From Neoscytalidium dimidiatum (lineage: Eukaryota > Ascomycota > Dothideomycetes > Botryosphaeriales > Botryosphaeriaceae): a DNA stretch of 64,000 nt. Made by a program: the position numbers and the translations under genes. The stretch spans positions 1-64,000 of the forward strand of contig CM074706.1 of NCBI GenBank assembly GCA_037367355.1, written 5' to 3'. The notes beneath the pieces were generated by a model. The model was not told the origin of the DNA. It saw only the letters and a program-made list of their open reading frames with translations, and did not search any database. Position 1 is the stretch's first letter. The number at the start of each line of letters is the position of its first letter. Positions 33,409 through 44,620 of this stretch are shown piece after piece.

Positions 33409-34528
33409 ATGATGCGGTTTCTCAACTTTCTACATGCGCTTCTTAATATTCTGCTCTCTTACATTCGACTGGCTCAAAATAGAGAGATTGGATGGCTGAC
33501 TATGAACCGTAAGGAAAGTTACCCGAGTTTCAAACAATATCGCGTCGCTGATGGTAATATGTTCACAGACTGGAAACTACGTGCGCGAGCAGCAGCCCAT
33601 CACGAAGAAGCTGAAGCTGATCATTCTCTTCAACCCTCTTACCGAGTGGATTGATACAACGCACGTCATGCGGCTCTACATGCACAATCATGCTATCCAG
33701 GCCGGTCGCAAGGAGCGCACCAACCTATCACGAAAACAGATCGCGGGCTTTGTTTCCGCCTACAACATCAACATGGCGGATTTCTCACCTTCAGATATCG
33801 ACGCCTACTCCACATTCGAGGAATTCTTCACACGAGCACACGCACCGGGATCGCGACCCATCTATTCACCTGAGGATCATTCACGCGCCGTCTGTGTTGC
33901 TGATGCCCGCGTTGTTGCTTATCCCTCAGTCGAGGAGACACGGCGCCTGTGGATCAAAGGGTCTGATTTCTCGATTCCGCAGCTGATCATGGACAATCAA
34001 TTGGGGGCGCAATTCAAGGGTGCCGCTGTAGCCAGCTTCCGCCTTTCCCCGCAGGACTATCACAGATACCACTCGCCGGTGACGGGGAAGATAAAGAGCT
34101 TCAGAAGCATGCCTGGGGACTACTACGAGGTAGACCCTTGGGCGTTGCAAAGCAATGTTGATATTTTGACACGGAACGCAAGGGATTATGTCGTTATTGA
34201 GACGGAGGACTTTGGAGATGTGCTGTTTGTAGCCATTGGGGCGTCCGATGTCGGCACGGTGAAGTACGTTGTGCAAATTTCCGAGGCTCATTGGTCAAGC
34301 TGTTGGCTTACTGGTTGGCACAGGATCCATGACAAATGGCAAAAATCCGGATCAGAAATAAAGAAAGGCGACGAGCTTGGTCAATTCCAGTTTGGTGGCT
34401 CTTCCATCATTGTAGCTTTTGAGCCGGGAAGAATCCTGTTCGATGAAGATCTACTCAGCGTCAGCAAACGCCAGATTGCGATGGATGTGGAGGTTGGCAT
34501 GAGCCTTGGTAAAGCAACCAAATTGTGA
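33409..34528 (+). CDS. Phosphatidylserine decarboxylase family protein; abnormal first splice donor
   Basis: Exon 1 33409-33513 and exon 2 33569-34528 would give 354 aa. An N-terminal hydrophobic stretch (FLNFLHALLNILLSYI) is followed by REIGWLTMNRK. Exon 2 starts TGNYVREQQPITKKLK and contains EEFFTR, the metal/His segment YHRYHSPVTGKI and the LGST-type self-cleavage site as FGGSSIIV near the C-terminus. In this family the chain is cut before a Ser of that motif to form the pyruvoyl cofactor, and the enzyme makes phosphatidylethanolamine or acts on a related substrate. The canonical donor GTAAGG at 33509 leaves the wrong frame. The in-frame join requires AAG|GAAAGT, so a T may be missing from the donor. 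Confidence 0.8.
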
Positions 34529-34984
34529 TGGTTGATTGGACCTGATTACCCCCGGCATAAGAGGGGGAGCACGGATTCGATGTTGAGCGGGAAGGGAAGT
34601 GGAGTATGGGAAGGCGCCAGCCATAGAAGCGCGCAGGAGAAAAGTCGGAGTTTCCCGACAAGCTCTGAAGTTCGTGTAAGGCTATCCATAAGCGACACAA
34701 ATGCAATATGTGATGCACATAGAAAGAAAGGATATCCAGGGAGAGGTGCAGATCAACTCGAGAGGTCGTCACTCACCAACTCCTCATCGTGTCCGAAGCG
34801 CACTATGTCCAAACACCCTTGTGAGGATCAAGATGAAGCCAGAACAGAGACGAGTATCCTCTTTTTCGTCTGTGGGTGTAGTGGGGTGTGTGGTCATTGC
34901 CGACGATTGCTCGGCCCGAAGCGCGGTTGCCGGCCCACGCGCCAACACCACTGGCGCACAGAAAGAAAAAAAAAAAACAAACAA
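34529..34984. other. Spacer, 5S terminator side
   Basis: 456 bp between the decarboxylase stop and the 3' end of the 5S gene. The open frames on the plus strand here are accidental. An A-run at 34965-34977 is the T-run terminator of the minus-strand 5S gene. Confidence 0.5.
34963..34984 (-). terminator. Pol III T-run terminator of the 5S gene
   Basis: The plus strand shows a run of about 13 A then CAAACAAAC. On the minus strand this is GTTTGTTTG followed by a long T-run directly after the 5S 3' end. Confidence 0.75.
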
Positions 34985-35103
34985 ACGTACAACAGTTGGG
35001 ATTCCCCAATGGTCACCCACTTGAGTACTAATCAACCGGTTCGCAGCTTGAATATCGGAGAGCAGACGGGATCCGTTAGATTCTGCGGCCTGTGGTCGTA
35101 CGT
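34985..35103 (-). rRNA. 5S ribosomal RNA gene
   Basis: On the minus strand, 119 nt begin ACGTACGACCACAGG and end GGGAATCCCAACTGTTGTACGT, so the 5' and 3' ends pair as the 5S helix I. The internal pol III control region is recognisable: GGTTGATTAGTACTCAAG then GTGGGTGACCATTGGGGAATCC. The expected length for fungal 5S is about 119-120 nt. Immediately downstream is a long T-run (complement of 34965-34977), a pol III terminator. Dispersed single 5S genes are normal in filamentous ascomycetes. Some internal bases (for example TCTAACGGATCC) look diverged, so it could be a variant or pseudogene copy. Confidence 0.88.
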
Positions 35104-35874
35104 ACTGCAACAGTTGAAATGTTGGGTACTCATACGGCAACTGGCCTGGTGCAAGCGCTCGTGTTGATCTGCAGATGTTGGTTATTCTTCCAACAGTACT
35201 CCAACACTACCGTACCTTTACATGATACAGCTGTCCATCAAACGGGGAAGATATCAGTTAGACGCCCTCGTAAACCTCCTACAGGTGGCCTGATTCTTGT
35301 CGAGCGAGATTTCCTTTCCCGAACCACCCGGTCGACCACTTGGCGACTTAAGGCCACTTTGCTTCACCGGTATACTTCAGTTGAGCTCTAGCCACGTCCT
35401 TGTTGCTGGTGAGAGAATCAGACTCCATTTTGATGTCCCCCGGCCGGATGTGTCAGCATTGGGGCCCGTTAAATCATACCGTTGACAAAGCCGCTAACGC
35501 TATATTTGCGAACCGGGTCAGAATAAGCTCTGGACTCACGGCGATTCTTCGACAATTTACGACCACTCGTGCTCCATCGACCGGTGAATGCTCAGCTTGC
35601 AGTAGCCGGCGCTGTCTTTGCTAGTGACGTCATATTGCGAGTTACCACGCTGGATGTTGCCGGCGTGTTTGAGGCTTAGCATTGAGCTAGTGCTGTACCT
35701 ACCTGTCAAAAAAGAAATATAGTCTTTGCAGGCGGACTTGCTCGTTGGGTTGGGGTGTGCTGAATTTGTGGGGCTGGATGGCGGGGTCGCGGTGGGGGAA
35801 AGAATACTCGATAGGCTGCAATACATACACATGAATGACATGCAGCACCTGCGTCCTCCTACAGGATAACCGCC
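35104..35874. other. Intergenic, no supported gene
   Basis: About 770 bp between the 5S gene and the secreted-protein gene. Short frames only. Confidence 0.5.
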
Positions 35875-36471
35875 ATGCTTTCTATAGCTCTATATTCACT
35901 CTTATGCACCTTAGCATCGTCCACCTCCAATCAGCCGCGCTCCTCCGCTGTTTCAGCCCAGGCTTCACACGTCTCAAACACGGAAGACGGCGGCAACCCA
36001 GCTACAGGGCCACAGCCTGCGCAGCAGCGTCCACAACAGGCTGAGGAGCAACACTGTCCCGAAGAGCCTCTTGCATACTCCCGCCGAGAGTGCGGCGGCA
36101 ATGTGAGTCCCAGTTTGGCTCGACGTTCAGCCCGCTACGCTTACCAATGCCATTCGATTTAGCTCGGCGCTCTGTACAAGTGCGCAACAGCAAATCCAGT
36201 CCTTCGCGGCTGTCAGTGCTGTCCTGATTTGCCGCCGGACTGTACCAGCTCTGCTTGCGACGGCGATGTCCAGCTGCTCCGCTGTAGGACGCACCTTTGG
36301 CGCAGCTGCAAATGCACCACCATTCCCGAAGCTGACGTTGAGATTGACTGTGATGCGGACTGTGAGCATGCAAACGTCGGCAGTGATGACCTTCGGCGGA
36401 TTCACGAGAAGGCTGTCGAGATCATGCGGCCCTTCATGGGACCAGGTGGGAAGATATGCGCACGTAGGTAA
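35875..36471 (+). CDS. Cysteine-rich secreted protein, effector-like
   Basis: Exons 35875-36102 and 36163-36471 with a 60-bp GTGAGT...GATTTAG intron, phase 0, give 178 aa. The N-terminus MLSIALYSLLCTLASSTS looks like a signal peptide. A Pro/Gln/Ala-rich spacer follows, then a region with 14 cysteines in the mature chain (for example GCQCCPDLPPDC, CKCTTIPEADVEIDC, CDADC). Splicing joins RRECGGN to LGALYKC, moving all but two cysteines into exon 2. No family recognised. A small size, signal peptide and many cysteines fit an apoplastic or host-interface protein. A longer open frame on the opposite strand (36127-37107) overlaps it but has no domain support. Confidence 0.65.
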
Positions 36472-38098
36472 TTCAACTGAAGATGTGGAACCAGATGGAA
36501 GCTTTGTAGCTGTGCGAAAACCTAGCCTCTGGTTGCGAGGCGTTGCGCAGGCACGCAGGAATAGGCAGGGCAGCGCCGGGTATGCGCCGAGCGCAGACAA
36601 CAGCGGCAATTGCTGCCTGGAAGCCAGTCTGAGGGAGCCTCCAAAACTCATACCAGCCATTGCAGCGCATGCATAGGATCTTCCATTCAATCTGGTGTCC
36701 ACCTGCCCATATTCGCGGCTTCCATGAGACTGGTCCACCTTTGTTGATCTCACACTCTGGTCTCGAAGTAAAGATGTCAGAGCAGAGAAGCCTTGTTCTT
36801 CGTCGGTTTTCTTGTTGGTACTGAGGATGATCGACATTAGATGCATCCGAACCGCCAATGAGATTCCGATCTGCCATAAGAGAGAGGATGTTCTCGATGG
36901 AGTCGTCTCGCACAACGCCATGTAATTGTACCTTCTTACAGACAGGGACAGAAGTTGGAACAAGGTAGGGATGGACAGCGGCGTTTGCGGAGAGAATGTA
37001 GGCCTGACTGTACTTTTGATGGCAGCCTCGTGGAAGTCATTGCTCGCGACTGGATAGTCGAAACATGCGGAGTCCGACACAAGACCCTTTACAGGCGGAT
37101 GAAGCATAGCGTCGATGTTGATATCGTGAAAGACAGAGAAAAGACTACTGGTGATCTGGTGGGTACAGATGTTCAGGTATCTCCAGTCGTACCCTGCAGG
37201 TTGATGGTGGAGAAGCTTTCAGAGCTCTGGGTCGATGGATTCCGGAACAACATCGGAAAACTCCTATGCGTGGAGTGCGTTGAACTGCTGCACCCGCCCT
37301 TTTCCTGTGTCAGCCTTTGAAAAATAAGAAACCGTTACCGGATGTTGTTCATGATAGCCCGTGATTTAATGATAGTGCGCCTCCTAAGCGTAGGAAAGGG
37401 CAAGCTGACTCGTAGCCTGGAGGCTTGCGTGGTCGGATAGAACAATGGTGAAAGCAGCGACAGGGCTGCGGGTGAGCGTGATTGGCTTGATGGTCGAGAG
37501 ATACCATGTACTGTTCCAACCCGAAGAGCGGCGGCGCTGGGGGGCGCGTGTCCTACAGTACGCAGCCGGCTCTCATGTTCTCATCAAATGACAGAACAGC
37601 AATGTGATGTCATTAATTCGCACGAAGAGAGTGCAGCATCTGGTAGACGGCTGGCTTTGCTGAGCTCGTCAGCGCAGAATGAGACAGTTTGATATGACGG
37701 TCTATGCGCTCATCTACTTGTCTGCAAGGTAGACGATCGAAAATCGTATGTCGGACGCCTTTCGTCAAGAGAGAAAGGCTGATATTCAGCCTTGCGAGCG
37801 TCGTTCAAGAGCTGAGTGCGGTAAAAACGCCGGGATGAATGAGAGCGAAGCTGCAGGGACGAGAGACGACAGTACGGCTGGCGGAGAGGACCTGCAGCGG
37901 TGGCGCGCTTGGGCGGCCGTAGGAGCTCGGATCGGGCGACGTCAGCTCGGTGCTCGAGTCGCTGAAGCTCCAAACCTCCACGTTGCAGCCCGCGCGTGCG
38001 CCTAAATAAAGCATTAAGCTCTCAATAACCGCTCAACTGTTCCGCCGCATGTCTTGATTCCATTGCACCCTCTCACCTCATTGCACCGATCCGCCAAA
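36472..38098. other. Long spacer with ambiguous overlapping frames
   Basis: About 1.6 kb. Around 36840-37320 both strands are open and protein-like; the minus frame (DYPVASNDFHEAAIKS..., IPTLFQLLSLSVRRYNYM) is interrupted by TAG and TGA upstream. I cannot decide whether a decayed minus-strand gene lies here. The promoter of the E2 gene lies at the right end. Confidence 0.35.
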
Positions 38099-39146
38099 AT
38101 GTCGACGCGCGGCCAGTTCAACACCAAGAACCCCACAATCAAGCGCATCCGTACGTCCGCGTCGCCGTTGCATCTCCCCCATCGCTCCACTGACTCTCCA
38201 TTCCCCCCACTGCGCAGTCAAAGAAGCCGCCGAGCTCGCCAACCACGCCTCCGCCGACTACCACGCCGAGCCGCTCGAGGACAACCTGTTCGAATGGCAC
38301 TTCACCCTGCGCGGGCCACCCGAGCCGTCGCCCTACGCCGCCGGCCTGTACCACGGCCGCATCATCCTGCCCGCCCAGTACCCGCTGCGCCCGCCCTCCT
38401 TCCGCTTCGTCACCCCGACCGGTCGCTTCGAGGTCAACCGCGAGATCTGCCTCAGCATCTCGGGCCACCATGAGGAGACCTGGCAGCCCGCCTGGGGCAT
38501 CCGCACCGCCCTCGTCGCCATTCGCAGCTTCATGGACACCGACGCGAAGGGCCAGGTCGGCGGCATCGACAGCACCGAGGCTGCGCGCAGGAAGATGGCT
38601 GCCGAGTCGGGCGCCTACAGGTGCGCGTCGTGCGGGAAGACAAACGCCGAGATAATGAAGGAGAGAGAGGAACTGGCAAAGGAGATGGAGGGCGAGGAGG
38701 GCAAGAGGGAGGAAGAGGTGCCCGAGGAGCTGAGGCTAGCCTATCGGGAGGATTTGGCCAAGGAGGAGGCGGCAGCCCACGCGGGCTCGTCAGGCACCTC
38801 GTCGACGAAGGGAGCCGACGACACGACCGTGTCGAGCACCGCTCCGCCAACAAGCGCTGAACGGCCTGCATCTGTGCCCTCACCTGCGCCCTCACCTGCG
38901 CCAGTACCTGTGCCCGCTCCTGCAGCCCAACCGACGGCGGCGTCGATCGCAGCCGCCGCCGTTGCGCCGCCCAGAGCTGCGCCGGGAGCTCCCGCCGTTC
39001 CTGCGCCTACCCAAACCCTCCCGCCCGCTCCCGTCCTACGCCAGCAACAAAGACCGCTTGATGATGGTATCCCAGCTTGGATTGACAAGGCCATCTATGG
39101 CGTCCTCGGTGCCCTGGCCTTCATGATTCTGCGCAAGTTCTTCTGA
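38099..39146 (+). CDS. UBC6: Ubc6/UBE2J-type tail-anchored ubiquitin-conjugating enzyme
   Basis: Exons 38099-38150 and 38218-39146 (67-bp intron) give 326 aa. The UBC fold starts at KRILKEAAELANH, continues EDNLFEWHFTLRGPP and YHGRIILPAQYPLRPPSF, and has the catalytic Cys in NREICLSISGHHEETWQPAW, the form found only in the J/Ubc6 class, which lacks the usual HPN. A Lys/Glu-rich helix and a long Pro/Ala/Ser linker follow, ending in a C-terminal membrane anchor (IYGVLGALAFMILRKFF). It transfers ubiquitin at the ER surface in ER-associated degradation. Codons are strikingly GC-rich compared with neighbours, as expected for a conserved, expressed gene. Confidence 0.95.
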
Positions 39147-40721
39147 GCCGCCTGCTTTCTCGTGGTTGTCGACGACCTTTGTTCTGCTTTGGAGATGCTG
39201 TGTACAGAGCAGCGGTTTGCTTGCTTCTTCTCTTGGAGTTGAGAGGGCCTGGTCAGCGCGGCGTTCGGAGTTACAAAACTAATGATACCATAAGACTTAT
39301 ACAGAGCTTGTTCGTCATTCTGCCCCACTGCTGTAGAGAGCTGAGTGTAGATAGATTTTTGAGTCGAGACCATATTTTGGAAATTCCTAGTACTACGTGT
39401 AGAGCAACAATGATGCTAGATTGTTTACACGAGAGATGGCCAGGGCTCTTTGGGGGCCGTTAAAAAGAAAATTGGATCAGCGAGACCATGTGGGCTTTCT
39501 GGAAATGCCGCCCACTTGCCAGGAACGTCAGCGATGTGTTTCCGGACGTGGGCACGGGTGTGTTTTTTTTCTTGAATCTTCTTTCATGCTCTTGACCTCT
39601 CAATCCTTTGCTTGTTCCCCCATCTCTGCAGACGCTTTCATCAGCATGTGCTCTACGGATACAGAGTATCATCAGAGGCATGTAGGTCATTGATGACAAA
39701 GCAGGATAACAGGCTCGGCGGTTTCGCTGTCCGACGATGACGGCCGAAACATTAGCTTACACCGTCCAAAGCATATATATATATATGAAGTACCCATATA
39801 CGAGAGGAGCTATTTCCGAAACGAGGCATCAGCGCCGCGACTGCAGGAACAAGTGATTGCTAATACCGCTTTACAATCAGAGACTACCAGCATACGTCAT
39901 TGGGATGAAGATCCACAGGACAGCGTGTGGATGTGACTTGCCCAGGGTTTGTGAAGATTGCTGTTGCGGTGTCATTGATCGGACAGATGCACCCACCACG
40001 CTAAGTCTGAAAATATCGAAGGCCTCGCTTATCTTTACCCACACAGCTATGCAGATTTTCAGCACGGGCTTTCGAGCAACTGAGATGCAGGGACTCTGCC
40101 AGCAGACGCAGTCCACTTCCGGAAAAGACTCTGCTTGAATTTCGTAACCTTTATCCAATGCGACCGCCTGTTGTACTGATGAAAGACGAGCTTGTGGGCC
40201 CCTTAACTTTCTCTACTTTGCTTGAAAACGAAGTCTGTGGAAACCGGGCAGAGAGTGCAGAGATCGAAAACTGCAGAGATGATGAGGGCGCTTCTGTGGG
40301 GCGGTTATGAAGTTGCGACCGCGACAAGCGATGCTGACATGCAGGTTACTTCGGTCAGTGACATACACTCAGCCTGGTTGGAGTCCGGGTTAAAACCAGT
40401 AATGCCTGCTTCAGATCCGTGATATGGTGCAAGGCAATGCCTGGAAACGTCTCAAAAAACCGCTGAATATCTCGTGCGTTTGTCATCCGCCCTGATGATC
40501 GTGTCCAACTTCACGCCCCCTTCTCCGTTTTGTAAGCGCTGCTTTGTTTAGCAACTCCTCCGGGCCGTCGAAGGAGCTTCTTCATATATAACTACCATCA
40601 CTACCACGTCTCTGGAGCATCATCATCAAGCAACGAACAGAATCAGAACGGAGTCCGAGCATTCATCTACACTCTCGCATTGTCAAATCATCAGCCTACT
40701 ACAAACACACTTCAAAGCACG
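39147..40721. other. Intergenic, no supported gene
   Basis: About 1.57 kb. A short TA repeat at about 39774-39786 is present. Overlapping frames on both strands near 39860-40160 lack support. The SDR promoter lies at the right end. Confidence 0.5.
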
Positions 40722-41646
40722 ATGGCGGCCTTTCCTACCTACACCAAGACTTTCCACAACACATCTTATCCTGCCATCTCTCCCTCCCGACCGGAGCTCT
40801 CTCTTGCTGGAAAGACTGTTCTCGTGACCGGCGGCGGCTCTGGCATCGGCGCCGCCATCACCTCCACGTTTGCTCAGGCGGGTGCCGCCAGGATCTTGAT
40901 CACCGGCCGCACGGTCTCAAAGCTTGAAGCCGTCAAGAAGACTGTTGAGTCTTCATATCCCTCTACTAAGGTCACATTTCATGCCGGTGACATAGCGAAC
41001 AGCGCCGATGTCGCCGCTGCTTTTCAGCACCTCCGCGCCACCTTCGGCGAGGACACCAAGGTCGACGCACTGATCGCCAACGCTGGCTACCTCTCAACCC
41101 CGGAGCCCCTTTCCTCCGCCGACCCCGAGGACTGGTGGCGCGGCTACGAGACCAACGTCAAGGGCGTCTTCAACCTGGCCTCGCAGTTCCTCAAGAACGC
41201 CGCGCCCGGCGCTTCCTTTGTGAACGTGTCCACCATGGGTGCCCACGCCGGCGCCTTCGCCAATTTCTCCGGGTACGCCGGCAGCAAGATCGGCGCTGCC
41301 AAGGTGGTCGAGGTGCTGCAAGCCGAGAATCCGGAGCTGAGGTTCTTGAACGTGCACCCGGGCGTCATCGAGACCGACATGTACACGAAGTCGGCCTTGG
41401 GCTTGCCCACCGACCATAGTAAGTGGCCACAATCACCGTGCAGGGCCTATTTCAGACAATACTAACGTTTCGGTCTCCTTAGTTGATCTCTCCAGCCAAT
41501 TTTTCCTCTGGACGGTCAGCCCGGAGGCAGAGTTCCTGAAGGGCAAGTTCGTGTGGATCAACTGGGATGTCGATGAGCTGAAAGAGAGGAAGGAAGAGAT
41601 TACCAGTGGAAGCAACTTGACCGTCGGTCTTCTCGGCTGGGCTTGA
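40722..41646 (+). CDS. Classical short-chain dehydrogenase/reductase
   Basis: Exons 40722-41418 and 41483-41646 (64-bp GTAAGT...TTAG intron) give 286 aa. Visible are the cofactor motif VTGGGSGIGAAI, the structural ANAG motif (DALIANAGYL), catalytic Ser in VNVSTMG, and YAGSK for the Tyr/Lys pair. The Arg after the second strand (ITGRTVSK) suggests NADP preference. The C-terminus (LSSQFFLWTVSPEAEFLKGKFVWINWDVDEL) is like fungal SDRs of unassigned role. Substrate unknown; no local operon partner. Confidence 0.93.
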
Positions 41647-42174
41647 TAGACTCCTCGGGGATATTTTCACTCCTGCAACTACTAGTTTAGATCGGTAGAA
41701 TCCATGGTGTTTGACTTTACTCCCTTTCTCCATGTCGCTCGTCTCTTGCCGTGAGGTATTACAAATAATAAATGCTGTACTGTCATTGAAAGAGGAATCC
41801 CAACGAAACGGGCAAGAATTTCACACCTCCCAAAACCTAAAATCAGAAAGGAGACTATTCATCAAGCATAGTTCTGGAATCCGCCGCTGTTATTGGAACT
41901 TTCTCATCCGACTTTCAGGTGGTGTGAGACCTAATTCGGACTCCATTCCGAGCAAAAACCATCCACGCTGAGATTGATTTTTCAGTGCTCACAGAGATTG
42001 AACCCATATTCCCCAATCCCTGCTTATTTAGCTTTATGAAACGCGTTCCTCTCCTGCATCAACTCCAGTCGTAGCATCTTTGCCTCTTCCAAGTCCATTG
42101 GCCAGATGCCTACCTTATCAAGCACCTGCTCAGCAAGCTATTCGCGCGCAGCTCATGCGCCCACCAGTCCTGTT
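41647..42174. other. Intergenic, no gene seen
   Basis: 528 bp between the SDR and the palindrome repeat. Short frames only. Confidence 0.5.
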
Positions 42175-42257
42175 ATGGCAGGTACGCTTAGCGCGGCGCT
42201 AGCGCCGCTGGGTAGTTGGGTAGTTTGGCTCCTTCGCTTTCTTCAGAACAGACGACA
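42175..42257 (-). repeat. Short dispersed repeat, copy B, with 16-bp palindrome
   Basis: Matches copy A at 29432-29515, with the palindrome GCGGCGCTAGCGCCGC at 42193-42208. It retains GG where copy A has AG in two places. It lies directly behind the C-terminal codons of the DUF4246 relic, on the same strand as that gene. Confidence 0.75.
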
Positions 42258-43600
42258 TTTTATCGTGGCGTGACGTTGGCGGTAGACAGCGCGCGCTGCC
42301 ACGGGTCCACCAGAAGGAGTGCCAGGATTTTGTCATGGCCGGGCCTCGTCGGATCGGCGAGCTCACATGGCTGAACAAGGTGCTGCAGGACGTTCGGGAT
42401 GCAATCAGGCCGCCTGCCTTCATTAGCACCTGCCAAACTCTTGCATAGCGGCACCCTCCTTGCGGTCGATTCCGTAGATGACCTCAATGCCTCCATAGCC
42501 ATCCTGCTCATAACCATGTGAGCTAATATGATCCCTTTCAATCTTCCGCCGAATGGCTAGATATCTATCCGTGATGTTGCTGCTATTATAGTAGTATATG
42601 GTGGTCGCGCGGATCCGTTTGTTCAGCTGATCCTCGATGTACCACGAACCGCCGCTGTAGGGCGGCTTGTCTGGGGTGAGAATTAGTTGCAAGTTTGACG
42701 ATGGCCTGCAGTCCGTCCGAGAATTCCATCCGCTGGTTCAATGGAGTGGTCGGTGTTCCCCTATACTTCGGTAGCTGGGGCATGGCTAAGTGGCGTTTAG
42801 TCATTGCTCTGTCGTAGGAGCCCATTCACCAGTATCTACCCAGGTCGCCACCTTCAGCGCCCGTTTCAGTATCTGCATTGACCGGGTTGCCTGGCGATAC
42901 ATACCATCTGAAACTCGTCCGCACCTGGCCTTCCTCACACGGGATTCGCAGGTCGGAGCCGCTTGATTAGTCGTTATCATCGTGCGTTGATGTTATCTGG
43001 AATCTATCGTTTGAGATTTCGATACTTCTTCAGGCGGTATCTCCGTCAACTCGCCTTAGCCACAGTATCGAAGGCAATCTTCCAGTCCGATAGTCACAAA
43101 GGCGAGGATACAACTGCGTCCATAGATGAGAGGAAACAACGACGGGTGTACTACGGCCAACACTGTTCCACTGGAGCCTAAATACCAGTCTTTTCGAGCA
43201 TCAGGCACGTCTTCAATCCCTTTACTGTAGCTTTGAGTTCCCGTTGCACCTCTGCAGAAACAGCAGAGTCTGACTTAACTACGCACACGTCTGTCTCCAG
43301 GACCAAGGCCATTCCCGTTGCTCCATGAGGGTTCACTTGGTGGCCTAGTTCGTCAATGCACTAGAGAGTGTTCTCATCAGCATGGCCCGCGCACCACCGA
43401 GCCAAAGCTACGCGTGACTTACCAAGTCGAATATTTCATTAGTAAAACTTAACCAAACACTCTGCGCTGTGCTTATGTACGTTCTTTCCCAAAGTCATTC
43501 ACAATCTCCTTTCGCCACTTCTCAACGATACCCTTATCAAATACCTTCCTCCCCCATGTGGGCTTGTCCGTGATGGGTTTGATGCACTGCGTTGGTGAAG
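42258..43600 (-). pseudogene. DUF4246 family gene, decayed
   Basis: From right to left the minus strand gives DUF4246-type blocks in order: PTWGRKVFDKGIVEKWRKEI near 43500-43560; VLAVVHPSLFPLIYGRS and CILAFVTIGLEDCLRYCG near 43050-43160; FSDGLQAIVKLATN near 42690; PYSGGSWYIEDQLNKRIRAT and IYYYNSSNITDRYLAIRRKI near 42540-42660; NVLQHLVQPCELADPTRPGH then DKILALLLVDPWQRALSTANV near 42270-42400. Frames change at least at about 42690 and 42430 and stops interrupt others (after CLRYCG, after the first block). The family is common in fungi and of unknown function. This copy is clearly dead. Confidence 0.85.
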
Positions 43601-44620
43601 AGGTTGACGCGGAGGGATTAAGTGGCGCCTCGGGCGCAGTGGAAGCAATCATCGTCGGGCAGCGTTGGTGCGTAACTCATCCCAGTGGTCGTCCATCTGA
43701 TGCTCGATTGCAACGGCAAGCCTCCTGATATTTAGCACCGTGATGCCCACAGCACGGTCGACCTGGCTGTCTAACCCTTGATGTAGCCGACCCTATCCCT
43801 GGACTTCTTTACGACTCATCTGGACGCCCACGCCGCGCATGCCAACATCATTCCCATATTCTTTGATGTCAAAAAGCAAAGCAATATCATCACCAACGTT
43901 TCTCGATCTGTTGAACTACTTCAAATTGGTTCAATACGACGCCGCCCATGCTCACGCCTGCAACGAACCCTCCATTGACAAGCTCCAGGCACTCAAACAT
44001 GAAGACGATATTGTGTGTCCGACTTCTTACTGCGGCCTCATTGAAAAATACCCGGCGTCAAACCCCAGTAAAGGTCAGTCCGTAAATTTTCCCATCACTC
44101 TGCGCTTTCAATGTGCATTAATCACGTCGCAAAGGAGCCTACGGACGATAATGGCCCAGGCGGCTTTGCTCTAGATCGAACATCACGAGTTCACTAGCTT
44201 ATAGGGGGGACCATTTGACGCGCAGCATGGGCAACATCGTCGATGCATCCGTCGGCGATGAGAGCCACCACCACCGCATGAGCCGGCACGTATTTGGTGA
44301 CCCGACGCGCGCCAACCTTTTCGTCGGCAAAGGCAGTGTGACCGTACTCGAGCCGAGTGGCTTTGAGCACCCAGCAGGCCTGACCGTGGCGCATTGGGCA
44401 ATTGCGCCGGGAGAGGACGCGTTATCGGACCGCTTCTGGGAAGGGTTGGAGGCGCACTGGCAGGAGGTGAAGAAGAGATTGGAGATTTTTCGAAAGAAGG
44501 CGACGCACCCTGTGGATGTAAGCGATGAGGAACTACGCAAGCGCTTCAAGGACAGTGGGCTCGCCGCGCTCTCGGTGTTTCAGTAAAGGGCGGTGGAGTG
44601 GCTCCATTTTGAGAGCGTCG
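43601..44620 (+). other. Frames of uncertain status beside the DUF4246 relic
   Basis: A plus frame at 44215-44586 (ASVGDESHHHRMSRHVFGDP...) is well formed and may be the 3' end of a decayed gene; upstream, another frame carries VAKEPTDDNGPGGFALDRT before a stop. No family recognised. Confidence 0.3.

Noticed and set aside
34532..35167. 211-codon plus-strand frame
   Set aside because: It runs across the 5S rRNA gene and its T-run terminator and has no protein-like composition.
36470..36680. Amidase-like GMSFGGSLRL motif on the minus strand
   Set aside because: Only one short motif matches, and neighbouring amidase elements are missing.
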